A stretch of DNA of 64,000 nucleotides. It comes from CAWUFC02 sp963921335 (lineage in GTDB: Bacteria; Pseudomonadota; Gammaproteobacteria; Pseudomonadales; Halieaceae). The notes below the pieces were generated by a model. That model was not told the origin of the DNA, did no database searches, and saw only the letters and a program-made list of their open reading frames with translations. The translations under genes and the position numbers were made by a program. The stretch lies in NCBI GenBank assembly GCA_963921335.3, contig CAWUFC020000001.1, forward strand, positions 2,232,001-2,296,000, read 5' to 3'. Positions 43,317 to 52,269 of the stretch are shown here, in pieces. Every line of letters begins with the position of its first letter. The stretch's first letter is position 1.

Positions 43317-44381
43317 TCAGAACAGCTTGAGTTGATCGCCGCCTGTTGCCGGGACGGTAAACAGGGAGGTGTTGTGGGCCCCGTGCTCGCCAAGGTTAAG
43401 CCCGTACTGGCGACAGGCTTTTTTAAACCGGGCTGCCAGCAGGTCAGCAAAGGGCCCGGTACCGCGCATGCGATGGCCGAAGCGCGCATCATAGTCGGCG
43501 CCCGCCCGGCATTGCCGCATCAGGCTAATCACGTGCTGCGCCCGCAACGGGTAATGGGCGTGCAGCCACTCGTGAAACAGGTCTTTGATCTCAAGCGGCA
43601 GGCGCAGCAGCATATAGCTGGCCGACCGAGCGCCGGCAGAGGCGCTCAATTCAAGGATGCACTCCATGTCTTTGTCATTCAGCCCCGGGATCATGGGCGA
43701 AACCAATATGGTGACCGGAACGCCGGCCTTACTGAGTTTCTCTACCAGCTGCAGGCGGGTGCTGATAGCCGCGGCACGCGGCTCCATATTGCGTTTGAGC
43801 ACTTTGTCCAGCGTGGTGATGCTGATCGCGACTGATGCCAGGTTCATTTCTGCCACCTGCTTCAGTATGTCGATGTCCCGCTCGATCAGGCTGCCCTTGG
43901 TGATCACCGCTACAGGGTGGCGAAACTTCAGGCACAGTTGCAAAATCCCGCGACTGAGTGCGTGTTGGGCTTCGATAGGCTGGTAGGCGTCGGTATTGGC
44001 ACCGAGGGTGATCGGTTTGCACTGGTAGCCGGGTTTGCGAAAGGTCTCTTCCAGCTTTTCCACCGCGTTGTGTTTGTAGGTGAGGCGGGTTTCAAAATCC
44101 AGACCCGGCGACAGGTCCAGCCAGGCATGGCTGGGGCGGGCATAGCAATACACGCAACCGTGCTCGCAGCCGCGATAGGGGTTGATGGAGTGATCAAAAG
44201 GCACATCCGGCGACTGGTTGGTGGCAATGATCGACTTTGCGGTCTCCGGGCGGCACTCGGTGACAATACTGTCGGCCCCGGCCTGGTCTGCATCGAGGTA
44301 GACCTGATGGGGCAGGTAGCGACTGCTGCGATTCGTGGCGGCGCCACGGCCTTTTAACGGCTTCTGCTGAGTACTGTACAT
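43317..44381 (-). CDS. PA0069-like radical SAM protein
   Basis: The product has 354 residues. The radical SAM cluster is C72-x3-C76-x2-C79 (GCEHGCVYCYAR). The preceding HSINPYRGCEHGC and the following ITLGANTDAYQPIE are typical of the spore-photoproduct-lyase-like group known as PA0069 in pseudomonads. VISLMRQCRAGADYD and RFGHRMRGTGPFADLLAARF near the end are also characteristic. Reaction unknown. It is divergent from the SpmA/SpmB-like gene. Confidence 0.85.
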   Translation of the reverse strand: MYSTQQKPLKGRGAATNRSSRYLPHQVYLDADQAGADSIVTECRPETAKSIIATNQSPDVPFDHSINPYRGCEHGCVYCYARPSHAWLDLSPGLDFETRLTYKHNAVEKLEETFRKPGYQCKPITLGANTDAYQPIEAQHALSRGILQLCLKFRHPVAVITKGSLIERDIDILKQVAEMNLASVAISITTLDKVLKRNMEPRAAAISTRLQLVEKLSKAGVPVTILVSPMIPGLNDKDMECILELSASAGARSASYMLLRLPLEIKDLFHEWLHAHYPLRAQHVISLMRQCRAGADYDARFGHRMRGTGPFADLLAARFKKACRQYGLNLGEHGAHNTSLFTVPATGGDQLKLF

Positions 44382-44426
44382 ATATACAGTCTACGCCTTT
44401 GGGTGTCACATGGGAAGATAGCTGCC

Positions 44427-45658
44427 ATGCTGCATCGCATCTGGCTTGGATTCTTCTTGGTTGCCGCCGCCGCTGGCCTGGGGCAATGGTTGCTGGCCGG
44501 CGATGCGGACGTCTTCCAGCGCATGGTGGCGGCCATGTTCGAGATGGCCGGCCTGTCGGTTGAGTTGGCGATCGGGTTGATTGGACTGCTCAGTTTGTGG
44601 CTGGGCATTGTGGCGCTGGGGGAGGCCAGTGGGCTGGTCGGTAAGCTCGGTGCGCTGATGTCACCGTTGTTCACCCGATTGATGCCCGATGTGCCCGCCG
44701 GCCATCCAGCGATTTCTTCAATGACCCTGAACCTGTCGGCCAATGTGCTGGGGCTGGATAATGCCGCAACGCCGCTGGGCATTCGCGCCATGCAGGATCT
44801 GCAAACCCTCAACCCGAAACCCGATACGGCCAGTAACGCCCAGATTCTGTTCCTGGTACTGAATACTTCGTCGGTCACGCTGTTCCCGGTGACGGTGCTC
44901 CTGTACCGGGCGCAATTGGGGGCACCGGATCCAGCCAGTGTGTTCATTCCCATCCTGCTGGCCACCATTTGCTCCACGCTCACCGGCTTGCTGGTGACCG
45001 CCTGGGTGCAGCGTCTGAAGCTCTGGGATACCGTGGTCATGGCCTGGCTGGCGCTGGGGATGGCCTGCCTGCTGGCCTTGATTGCCTGGTTCGCCACGCT
45101 CACCGCAGACGAACTGGCCCGCCAGTCCAGTTTGATCGCCAACCTGATGATACTGACGCTGATCATGAGTTTTCTGTGGTTTGCTCACCGCCAGCAGGTC
45201 AATGTGTATGACACCTTTGTCACCGGTGCCAAGCAGGGGTTTGAAACCGCCATTACCCTGATTCCTTTTTTATTGGCCATGCTAGTGGCCATTACCCTGT
45301 TCCGAGCCAGCGGGGCGCTGGAATTACTGCTGGACGGTACGCGTTGGCTGGTGGCATCTGGTGGCTGGGATACCGCCTGGGTAGACGCCATGCCCACCGC
45401 ACTGATGAAGCCCCTCAGCGGTTCCGGTGCGCGGGCGATGATGATGAAACCATCAACCAGCATGGGGTCGATTCCTTTCAGGGCTTGTTGGCAGCCACCA
45501 TGCAGGGTTCCACCGAAACCACGTTCTATGTGCTGGCGGTATACTTTGGCGCCGTTGGCATTCGTCATACCCGCCATGCGGTGACCTGTGGCCTGGCCGC
45601 TGACTTCGCCGGACTCACGGCCGCTGTTGCCGTAAGTTATTGGTTTTATAGCGTTTAA
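44427..45658 (+). pseudogene. SpmA/SpmB-like nucleoside-recognition membrane protein, interrupted by a single-base frameshift
   Basis: The ATG at 44427 opens an SpmA-SpmB fusion (about 12 helices; NLSANVLGLDNAATPLGIRAM is the SpmA hallmark, MKPLSGSGAR the SpmB one). After GSGARAMMM the frame runs into unrelated residues, while the next frame continues the family with ETINQHGVDSFQGLLAATMQGSTETTFYVLAVYFGAVG. Inserting one G after 45446 (ATGATGATG-AAAC) restores a 410-residue protein of normal length. Such proteins are thought to transport an unidentified small molecule. The defect may be a sequencing error, a real mutation or slippage at the ATG repeat. Confidence 0.8.
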
Positions 45659-45733
45659 TAACTTTTCTGCGAGTCCTCGCAAATTCACTCAGCATAAGCT
45701 ACATTTTGTGTAGTTGAGTTGGGAGAAGGTCAC

Positions 45734-46642
45734 ATGGAGTACGGTCAGTTCTGCCCCATTGCCAAGGCGGCGGAAGTACTCGGTGAAAAGTGGACGATCC
45801 TGATTCTTCGGGAACTGCTTTACGGCAGCAGCCGTTTCAACGATTTCCAGAACGCCATTTCCGGCATCTCACCCACCATGTTAACTAAGCGCCTGCGCGA
45901 GCTTGAGATCAAGGGCGTGGTGGTAAAAGACGAACACGACTATCGGCTCACTGAGGCTGGCCTGGAGCTGGCCCCCCTGATTCGCCAGTATGCGATCTGG
46001 GGCATGCGCTGGGCCCGTGGCGAGATGCCCGAGGCAGAACTGGATGCGCAATTACTGATGTACGACTTGCGGCGGCGCATCAAAACCGAGTTTTTACCGC
46101 CAGCAGGTTGCACGATTCATGTGCATTTCACGGATCAGGACAGTGCCGAGCACTGGTGGCTTGTTTACGATGGCGCAGAGCTGCACTTGTTGGACAGTGC
46201 GCCTGAGGGTGATGACGACCTGCTGATGGAGGCACATCTGCGCGACCTGACCCAACTGTGGTTGGGTGACATTAGCCTGCGTCATGCCCTGGTACGCCAG
46301 TTGCTGAAGTTGCGAGGCAGGCCACTGATTATTCGCTGTATTGAGGACTGGCTGCCACTCGCCCGGCAGGCCGCGATTCGCCCCGCGGTGCAGGTGCCGC
46401 GCAAGCTTGATCCGGCGTTGGTGGCATTGCAGCCCACAGATAAGCAAGCCGTTGCGGCCGAAGAGCCGGTAGCAGAAACGAAACCCACGCGATCCCCCAA
46501 AAAGCCGGCAAAAAAGAAAGCCGCTGCAAAGAAAACACCCGCAAAGCGGAAAGCCGCTGCGAAGAAAGCGCCTGCAAAGAAAAAAGCATCAGCGAAGAAA
46601 AAGAGCCCGGCAAAGCAAAGCACCCCTACAAAGAAGAAGTAG
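45734..46642 (+). CDS. HxlR-type regulator with SCP2-like domain and histone H1-like tail
   Basis: The ATG at 45734 after GGGAGAAGG gives 302 residues. Domains: HxlR winged helix at about 1-110 (CPIAKAAEVLGEKWTILILRELLYGSSRFNDFQ), an SCP2/sterol-carrier-like domain at about 120-220 (CTIHVHFTDQDSAEHWWLVYDG...LWLGDISL), then 52 residues (251-302) made almost only of Lys, Ala, Pro, Ser and Thr in PAKKKAAAKK-like repeats. HxlR proteins respond to aldehydes, oxidants or ligands; the tail resembles eukaryotic histone H1 or AlgP/AlgR3-type DNA-binding tails and probably binds DNA nonspecifically. It is followed by a convergent luciferase-family gene. Confidence 0.85.
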   Translation: MEYGQFCPIAKAAEVLGEKWTILILRELLYGSSRFNDFQNAISGISPTMLTKRLRELEIKGVVVKDEHDYRLTEAGLELAPLIRQYAIWGMRWARGEMPEAELDAQLLMYDLRRRIKTEFLPPAGCTIHVHFTDQDSAEHWWLVYDGAELHLLDSAPEGDDDLLMEAHLRDLTQLWLGDISLRHALVRQLLKLRGRPLIIRCIEDWLPLARQAAIRPAVQVPRKLDPALVALQPTDKQAVAAEEPVAETKPTRSPKKPAKKKAAAKKTPAKRKAAAKKAPAKKKASAKKKSPAKQSTPTKKK

Positions 46643-46663
46643 CGGGCCATCGGCGTAAAACAG

Positions 46664-47596
46664 CTAGCGAGTCAGCTCCCGCAGCCGCTGTAGGGAGTGT
46701 TCCAGTTCTGCTGATTCAATCCCGGCCACCCTGGGGCGAACCGCGATCAGGTGAGTCATGCCCAGTCGTTCCTTGTAGTGCTCAATGTCCTGTTTGACCT
46801 CTGCCTCCGATCCAATCATGGCCCAGTCTTCAACCACAGCGGCGGTTGGCAGGTTGGGCGGTCGTGGCGCGTCTTTGAGTTGCTCGCGCAGGGCTTCACA
46901 GCGCGCCTTATTCTCGTCAATGAACACGGTGCGCATAATTACTACTTCTGCAGGGCGATCCTTACCGGCCTCGGCCATGGCTTCGTACAGGGCGTGGTGG
47001 TTGCTTTCCAGCTCCGCCAGGGTTTCGATGGGGGAGGCCAGATAGGGCAGGCCAAGGCTGCCGATTTGTTTGATGGCTTTTGGCCCGAAGCCTGCGATCC
47101 ACAGCGGTGGGTGCGGCTGCTGCACGGGCAGCGGCGACAGCGTTAACAGGCGCTTGGGATTGCCGACATAATCACCGCGCCATGCTGACAGCATGGTCTC
47201 CAGGATGTCTTCGAAGCGGGCGCGCTTCTCACCCTGGCTGACGCCAAAGGCTTCCAGCATGCCAGCCTGGTAGCCGCGACCCAGCCCGAGAATCAGTCGT
47301 CCCCGGCACAACTGGTCCAGCGTGGCGACCTGTTCCGCCGCCAGCAGTGCCTGGCGGATGGGCAACAAATAGGAGGTGGTGCCGAGCAAGATGGAAGAGG
47401 TGCGGGCGGCGATGGCCGCCAGTAGCATCATGGGCTCGGGTAGCGAGCTGCCTCCAGCAAAATGACTTTCGGGCAAAAAGAACGAGTCATAACCCCATTG
47501 CTCAGACAGTTCTGCCTGCGCGCATAGTTCTTCGGCGCTGAGATCACTGCGCATGCGCCAGGGGGTCGTGCCCAGGTGTAATTCACTGTTCGACAA
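46664..47596 (-). CDS. LLM-class flavin-dependent oxidoreductase
   Basis: The protein has 310 residues with a luciferase-like TIM barrel: AELSEQWGYDSFFLPESHF, LAAIAARTSSILLGTTSYLLPIRQALLAAEQVATLDQLCRGRLILGLGRGYQ and PPLWIAGFG. It probably uses reduced FMN or F420; the substrate is unknown. Its start overlaps the epimerase gene by 14 bases, so the two are likely cotranscribed. Confidence 0.85.
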   Translation of the reverse strand: MSNSELHLGTTPWRMRSDLSAEELCAQAELSEQWGYDSFFLPESHFAGGSSLPEPMMLLAAIAARTSSILLGTTSYLLPIRQALLAAEQVATLDQLCRGRLILGLGRGYQAGMLEAFGVSQGEKRARFEDILETMLSAWRGDYVGNPKRLLTLSPLPVQQPHPPLWIAGFGPKAIKQIGSLGLPYLASPIETLAELESNHHALYEAMAEAGKDRPAEVVIMRTVFIDENKARCEALREQLKDAPRPPNLPTAAVVEDWAMIGSEAEVKQDIEHYKERLGMTHLIAVRPRVAGIESAELEHSLQRLRELTR

Positions 47597-48596
47597 GTTT
47601 ACCTGCCTGGTCTTTCTCGAGTTGTCCTTTCTCGACGAGGTCTATGATGGCATCGCGTAGGCTGTCTCTGAGGGGGCGGAATTCCAGGCCTAATTCGGCG
47701 CGAGCCTTGCTGTCGTTCATTTTGACCCAGTGGGTGGCGTAGGTCATGGCCTCGTGCGTGACCGGTATATCGATCGGCGTATCGCGCCGGCGGTTGATGG
47801 CATCCATCATACGACCCAGTCCCAGCATGAGGCTGGCAGGCACTGGAATCTGGCGCAGCTTGCGACCGGTAAGATCAGACAGGGTATCGACGAATCGGGT
47901 CCATGTAATAAAGTGACCGCCCAGGGTGTAACGCCCCGGTGGCAAATCACGTTCCAGCAGTCGCAGGTGCGCAATGGCGATGTCGCGCACGTCCACCCAT
48001 TGATTGCCGCTGGGTGGCACCGGCACCGTGCCCGTCAGATAAGTCATCAAACCCTGGTGGGGTTCGGTCAGGCCCGGGTCTTCCGGTCCGATCACCGAGC
48101 CCGGGTAGGTGATGTGGATAGGGTGGCCGGCGTCCTGTAGTTCACGCACATAGATTTCGCTCTCCACCTTGGATTTGCCATAGGCGTTTTCGGCAGAGCC
48201 TGGCGGTGAGAATTCATTCAGGAATTTTGCACCCGGGTTATACAGGGCGGTGACGCTGGAGACATGGATGATGTGCTCAATACCTTGCTCAACGGCACCA
48301 CCAATCACCAACTGGGTGCCTCCGACATTGGTTTGGTGGACCAGCTCGGCATCCTTTTGGTCGATGGAGACCATGGCGGCGGTATGCACCACACCATCAC
48401 AACCATGCAGGGCTTGTTTGACGGCCGACGCGTCGGTGATGTCGCCACATACAAAATCGGCGACGGACTCGCCAAACAACTTGCGCAGTTTTTCTTCGCT
48501 GCGCACCAGCAAGCGCACATCGTGACCTGCATTCAGCAAGTTGCATGTGGTGTGATACCCGATAAAGCCGGTCGCGCCGGTAACCAGAACGCGCAT
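47583..48596 (-). CDS. NAD(P)-dependent epimerase/dehydratase (extended SDR)
   Basis: The ATG at 48596 gives 337 residues beginning directly with the Rossmann motif VLVTGATGFIGYHT. Further features are DITDASAVKQALHGCDGVVHTAA, a Tyr-x3-Lys catalytic pair in AYGKSKVE and PGSVIGPEDPG. It resembles dihydroflavonol-4-reductase-like or hopanoid-associated sugar epimerases (HpnA type). An alcohol or ketone substrate is expected but not identified. Confidence 0.85.
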   Translation of the reverse strand: MRVLVTGATGFIGYHTTCNLLNAGHDVRLLVRSEEKLRKLFGESVADFVCGDITDASAVKQALHGCDGVVHTAAMVSIDQKDAELVHQTNVGGTQLVIGGAVEQGIEHIIHVSSVTALYNPGAKFLNEFSPPGSAENAYGKSKVESEIYVRELQDAGHPIHITYPGSVIGPEDPGLTEPHQGLMTYLTGTVPVPPSGNQWVDVRDIAIAHLRLLERDLPPGRYTLGGHFITWTRFVDTLSDLTGRKLRQIPVPASLMLGLGRMMDAINRRRDTPIDIPVTHEAMTYATHWVKMNDSKARAELGLEFRPLRDSLRDAIIDLVEKGQLEKDQAGKLVEQ

Positions 48597-48699
48597 GCGC
48601 CCCTCGAATCCTGTGATTTGTTCACAGTTTAACTGATATGCGTTGACCTGCCGAAGAATAAGACGCAGCATAGCCGTTCGTTATCTGGGCAACAGAACC

Positions 48700-48804
48700 A
48701 TGAATTCCACAACCATCACAACAATGCGACAGCGCGCGCTATGCAAACCGCAAGGTATTTGTTCCGTGTCGGCGGTGTATGCGTGGGTACGCGAGGTGGT
48801 TTGA
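48700..48804 (+). other. Possible short ORF or small RNA ahead of a terminator
   Basis: The 340 bases between the epimerase and MFS genes hold a 34-codon frame (start 48700) opening MNSTTITTM, then a stop and a strong terminator 38 bases later. There is no convincing ribosome site. It could be a leader peptide or part of a small RNA ending at the terminator. Evidence is weak. Confidence 0.25.
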
Positions 48805-48841
48805 GGAAGCAGATAACTTAATAAAGAATTAAGTCAAAAAA

Positions 48842-48875
48842 GGCCTCCGAGGACCCAAAAGCCCGGAGGCCTTTT
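48842..48875 (+). terminator. Rho-independent terminator in the epimerase-MFS gap
   Basis: GGCCTCCG (48842-48849) pairs perfectly with CGGAGGCC (48864-48871), followed by TTTTT. No annotated rightward gene ends here, so it implies an unannotated rightward transcript, or works in reverse thanks to the A run at its left side. Confidence 0.8.
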
Positions 48876-48935
48876 TCGTTTTACAGCAATAGCTCTCCAC
48901 CTTTTGGGATCCCGGACAGGGTAAGGGTGAATGCC

Positions 48936-50165
48936 ATGAATAAGGCATTGAGAGCAAATATTGCGGTCATTTATCTGATCGGTTTTTTTCACAGCTTTAT
49001 GCTGGTGATACCTGTGTTTGTGCCATTGGTGCAGGGTTATGGGTTGTCCATGTCACAGGTGCTGCAAACCCAGGCCGTGTTTGCCCTGACCGTGGCCCTG
49101 CTGGAAGTGCCCTCGGGATACATCGCCGACATGTTTGGGCGCAAGCGCGCCATCGTGTTGGGTTCCTTGCTGAACGGGGTAGCCTTCCTGGTGTTGTGGC
49201 AGGCCGACAGTTTTGAGGATTTCATCCTCTACGAAATCATCATTGGTGTTGGGGTCAGCCTGCTGAGTGGAGCCGACCTGGCCCTGCTTTACGGCAGCGA
49301 AACCTGGCTGATGGAGAACAGCGATGGCTCTAGCTTTGAGGCGCGTAGGTCACTGAGTCGTTTGATCGCTATCGAGGCCGGCGCCAGTGGTTTCGCCGGC
49401 ATTCTCGCCAGCGTGATTTTGCTGTTCAGTGACATGAGCAGCCTGTTGATGCTGCAGGCCATGATTGGTTTTGTGCCACTTATGCTGAGTGTGGCACTGA
49501 CCGAAACACCGCGGCCGAATGTGGAGCTGGATCATCGCGGCAATGCCCGACAGATTTTCGAGTTACTGCTGTTTGGTAAGCCGGTGGTGTTGTGGACGAC
49601 GCTGGCGATCATCGCGTTTGGTTTGCTCGCGCTTTACAGCTTCTGGCTGTACCAGAAGTACTGGGAGCTGGCGGATATTCCCGTAGCCCTCAATGGTTAT
49701 ATCTGGGCAGCCTTTGCACTCACGGTCAGCATCGCGGCGCGGTATGCGCCGGCGATAGAGATGCGCCTGGGTTGGGAGCGCACGTTGGCGGTTGCAGCGT
49801 TCCTGCCGTTTGTGGGGCTGATGGGAATGGCGCTGGCACCGGGCTGGAATGGTGTTGCGTTTGGCTTTGCCATACAGATCACCCGCGGACTGAGCCTCAC
49901 GCTGTTTTACGACGCCTTGAACCGACGTGTACCTGGAGAGTTCCGGGCCACTGTGAACTCACTCGTGAGTCTTGGTGTTCGCGCCATGTTCATCGTGAGT
50001 GGCCCGGCACTGGGTTACGTGCTGGACAGCCAGGGCATGCGTTTTACTTTGCTGACGCTGGTGCTGGTCTTTGCACCGCTGTTCGCCGTCATCATGGTGA
50101 AGTTGTATGCACGGATCCATCGCGAACAGGACAACTGCCAGGGCGATGCCCTCGCGGTCAATTAG
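48936..50165 (+). CDS. Major facilitator superfamily transporter
   Basis: The protein has 409 residues and about twelve membrane helices. The start may be ATG 48936 (GTAAGG 9 bases upstream) or GTG 48927. The loop 2-3 MFS signature is GYIADMFGRKRAIVLGSLLNG. A mid-protein cytoplasmic loop with charged residues separates two six-helix halves. Similar proteins are putative drug or metabolite exporters; substrate unknown. It is followed by a run of terminator-like units. Confidence 0.85.
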   Translation: MNKALRANIAVIYLIGFFHSFMLVIPVFVPLVQGYGLSMSQVLQTQAVFALTVALLEVPSGYIADMFGRKRAIVLGSLLNGVAFLVLWQADSFEDFILYEIIIGVGVSLLSGADLALLYGSETWLMENSDGSSFEARRSLSRLIAIEAGASGFAGILASVILLFSDMSSLLMLQAMIGFVPLMLSVALTETPRPNVELDHRGNARQIFELLLFGKPVVLWTTLAIIAFGLLALYSFWLYQKYWELADIPVALNGYIWAAFALTVSIAARYAPAIEMRLGWERTLAVAAFLPFVGLMGMALAPGWNGVAFGFAIQITRGLSLTLFYDALNRRVPGEFRATVNSLVSLGVRAMFIVSGPALGYVLDSQGMRFTLLTLVLVFAPLFAVIMVKLYARIHREQDNCQGDALAVN

Positions 50166-50201
50166 TCTGGTCCTAACCTGCGACCTGTCCCTCAGGTCTT
50201 T

Positions 50202-50229
50202 GCCCCGCCCCCGTGCGGGGCTTTTTTTT
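50202..50229 (+). terminator. Rho-independent terminator of the MFS gene
   Basis: GCCCCGC (50202-50208) and GCGGGGC (50215-50221) form a 7-base stem with a 6-base loop, followed by eight T residues. Confidence 0.85.
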
Positions 50230-50328
50230 CAACCCCGCCACGGGCGCGTTTTTAACCCCGCCGCGAGTGCATTTTTAAAACCGCTAAGGTCCCTTTTGTT
50301 CTATACCCTTCGTGGGCGCTTTTGCTAC
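50202..50328. repeat. Tandem array of decaying terminator-like units (period about 23-31)
   Basis: After the intact terminator come further units beginning at 50233, 50256, 50281 and 50306. Each opens with a C-rich CCCCGCC- or CCGC/CCCTTC-type word, then a G-rich word (CGGGCGCG, CGAGTGCA, AGGTCCC, GTGGGCGC) and a short T run. Later units have progressively lost stem pairing. This fills most of the gap before the AraC-type regulator. Confidence 0.55.
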
Positions 50329-50337
50329 TCTTCCTGT

Positions 50338-51360
50338 ATGCAAATCAAACCCCAATCCACCATCCTCGCGACCTTCGTGGTACCCATTGCTAAAACTCTG
50401 CGGGTCCATGGTGTGGACCCCATGCCGCTGCTGGAAGAGGTAGGGATTGACCCCGCCCATCTGATCAATGCTGATCGCCGGGTAGAGTCAGACCAGGTGG
50501 ATGCGCTAATGCAGTTGTGTGTTGAGGAAACCGGCAATCCGGCCTTTGGCATGGAAGCCGCCGAGCACGTACAGCCGGCTACCTTGCATGCCCTGGGTTT
50601 GGCGTTTCTGGCCAGCGATACAGTGCTCGATGGCCTGCGCCGCTTGGTGCGATTTACCCACTGCCTGTCTACCGGTACCGCGCTTGAACTGGTGGAAGAG
50701 GGTGAGTTCGCAGAGTTGATTTTTCATGCTCGCGAAATCTACGAAGAGACAGACGGCTATTACGCCAATATGGATTTTGGCATGGCCATGGTCAATGTGA
50801 TGTGTCGGCTGACCCTGGGTGAGTATGTCAGCCCGATCCGCATTGATACCCGTCGCCCGGAGCCGGAGAATCCAGAGATTTGGGTAGAGCAATTAGGTGC
50901 CCGAGTTCATTTCGGTGCCGAGCGTGACTGCATGGTGTTTGTGCGCGCCGATATGGAAGACCAGCTGGTCACCGCGAATGCCGACCTCGCTCGCGTTAAC
51001 GACGAGCTTGTCGAAACCTACATCGCTTCCTTTATGGATGTGACGACTTCTCGCAATGTAGTGGGAAAGATTGTGGAGCACCTGCCCGATGGCCCACCCA
51101 GCCAAAAGGAGATTGCCGAGGCGCTCAATGTCAGCAACCGCACCTTGCAGCGCAAGCTGAAGGACGAGGGCACCAGCTTTGTCGACCTGCTGCAGGATAC
51201 GCGACTGCAACTGGCGAGGAAGTACCTGGGTCAGCCGCAGCGTTCTATTGTGGAGATTGCCTACATGCTGGGGTTTTCTGAACCCAGCACTTTTTCTCGG
51301 GCGTTTAAGCGCTGGACGGGGCAGGCCCCGGCGGAGTTCCGCGAGGCTTTGTTATCATAA
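50338..51360 (+). CDS. AraC-family transcriptional regulator
   Basis: The ATG at 50338 gives 340 residues; the frame stays open upstream through the terminator repeats but that part is unlikely to be translated. An N-terminal arabinose-binding-like domain (VDPMPLLEEVGIDPAHLINADRRVESDQVDALMQL) is of the OruR/ArgR-like type. The C-terminal HTH is PSQKEIAEALNVSNRTLQRKLKDEG...SIVEIAYMLGFSEPSTFSRAFKRWTGQAPAEFR. The ligand is unknown; candidate targets are the MFS gene behind or the stress gene ahead. Confidence 0.9.
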   Translation: MQIKPQSTILATFVVPIAKTLRVHGVDPMPLLEEVGIDPAHLINADRRVESDQVDALMQLCVEETGNPAFGMEAAEHVQPATLHALGLAFLASDTVLDGLRRLVRFTHCLSTGTALELVEEGEFAELIFHAREIYEETDGYYANMDFGMAMVNVMCRLTLGEYVSPIRIDTRRPEPENPEIWVEQLGARVHFGAERDCMVFVRADMEDQLVTANADLARVNDELVETYIASFMDVTTSRNVVGKIVEHLPDGPPSQKEIAEALNVSNRTLQRKLKDEGTSFVDLLQDTRLQLARKYLGQPQRSIVEIAYMLGFSEPSTFSRAFKRWTGQAPAEFREALLS

Positions 51361-51387
51361 TTTTTTGATTCCGCTGGAGTGACCCGG

Positions 51388-52269
51388 ATGAGCAAAATCC
51401 TGATCATCGCCGACCCTGCAGGTAAGCGTCAGGTGGCGCTGGAGCGCGGTATAGCACTGGCGCAGCAGCTGGGTGCGCAGGTGCTGGTGGCGGGTTTCGT
51501 TTATGAGTCACTGGGCGCTCAGGGCATCACCGACAAGGCCCTGAAAGAGCAGGCCACTAAAAAAATCATAGCCGCGCGTAAAAAGGAACTTCAGGCGCAG
51601 GTGCGTGCACTGAAAACTGCTTGTATGAAGGTGGATACCCGGGTCATCTGGGAGAAGAACATCCATCAGTGGATTCTCAAACAGTGCAAGCAACGCCGCT
51701 ACGACGCGGTGATCAAAACCGGCCATCGCAGCGAGTACTTTATGTACACCTCCACCGATTGGCAGCTGCTTCGCGAATGTCGTGCGCCGGTCATGATTGT
51801 GGCGGAGAAGAAATGGCGCAATACACGGCCTATATTGGCCGCGGTGGATATGACGAGCAAGTCCAGGGCCAAGCGTCAGCTCAACAAGCAGGTGATAGAA
51901 ACGGCGAAATACTACGCCGAGGCGTTTGACTGCGATCTGCACGTGTTACACGCCATTCACCTCTCACCAGTACTGACTGAACTGGATTTGATCGACGTTG
52001 AGACGCACGCCCTGCAAGTGAAAGAAAGCCTGCGCAAAACCGTTGATAAGCTCAGTAAGGAGCACCAGCTCGATCCCAAACAGTTTCGAATGAAGCAGGG
52101 GCCGATTGAGAAAGTGATTACCAGTGAGGCGGCCCGGATACGAGCACAGTTGGTGGTGATGGGTACCGTAGCCCGCTCAGGTGTGACAGCGGCCCTGTTG
52201 GGCAATACTGCCGAGAAAGTCCTGACTCACCTGCGTACCGACGTGCTCGCGATCAAGCACTCGGGCTAA
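51388..52269 (+). CDS. Universal stress protein, two-domain (UspE-like)
   Basis: The ATG at 51388 follows CTGGAG; 293 residues. Two tandem Usp domains occur at about 1-140 and 148-290. The second ends with the ATP-binding-type motif VVMGTVARSGVTAALLGNTAEKVLTHLRTDVLAIK; the first has the corresponding YDAVIKTGHRSEYFMYTSTDWQLLRECRAPVMIV. This layout is that of UspE, linked to stationary phase and stress survival. Its 3' end overlaps the convergent pdsS gene by 17 bases. Confidence 0.85.
   Translation: MSKILIIADPAGKRQVALERGIALAQQLGAQVLVAGFVYESLGAQGITDKALKEQATKKIIAARKKELQAQVRALKTACMKVDTRVIWEKNIHQWILKQCKQRRYDAVIKTGHRSEYFMYTSTDWQLLRECRAPVMIVAEKKWRNTRPILAAVDMTSKSRAKRQLNKQVIETAKYYAEAFDCDLHVLHAIHLSPVLTELDLIDVETHALQVKESLRKTVDKLSKEHQLDPKQFRMKQGPIEKVITSEAARIRAQLVVMGTVARSGVTAALLGNTAEKVLTHLRTDVLAIKHSG

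Noticed and set aside
44354..45166. Open frame of 270 codons antisense to the SpmA/SpmB-like gene
   Set aside because: Ser/Arg-rich shadow translation without domain; the + strand shows strong family motifs.
48700..48804. Attenuator leader peptide of thr type (MNSTTITTM)
   Set aside because: No threonine biosynthesis gene follows and there is no long run of regulatory codons or alternative hairpins; kept only as a weak small-ORF candidate.
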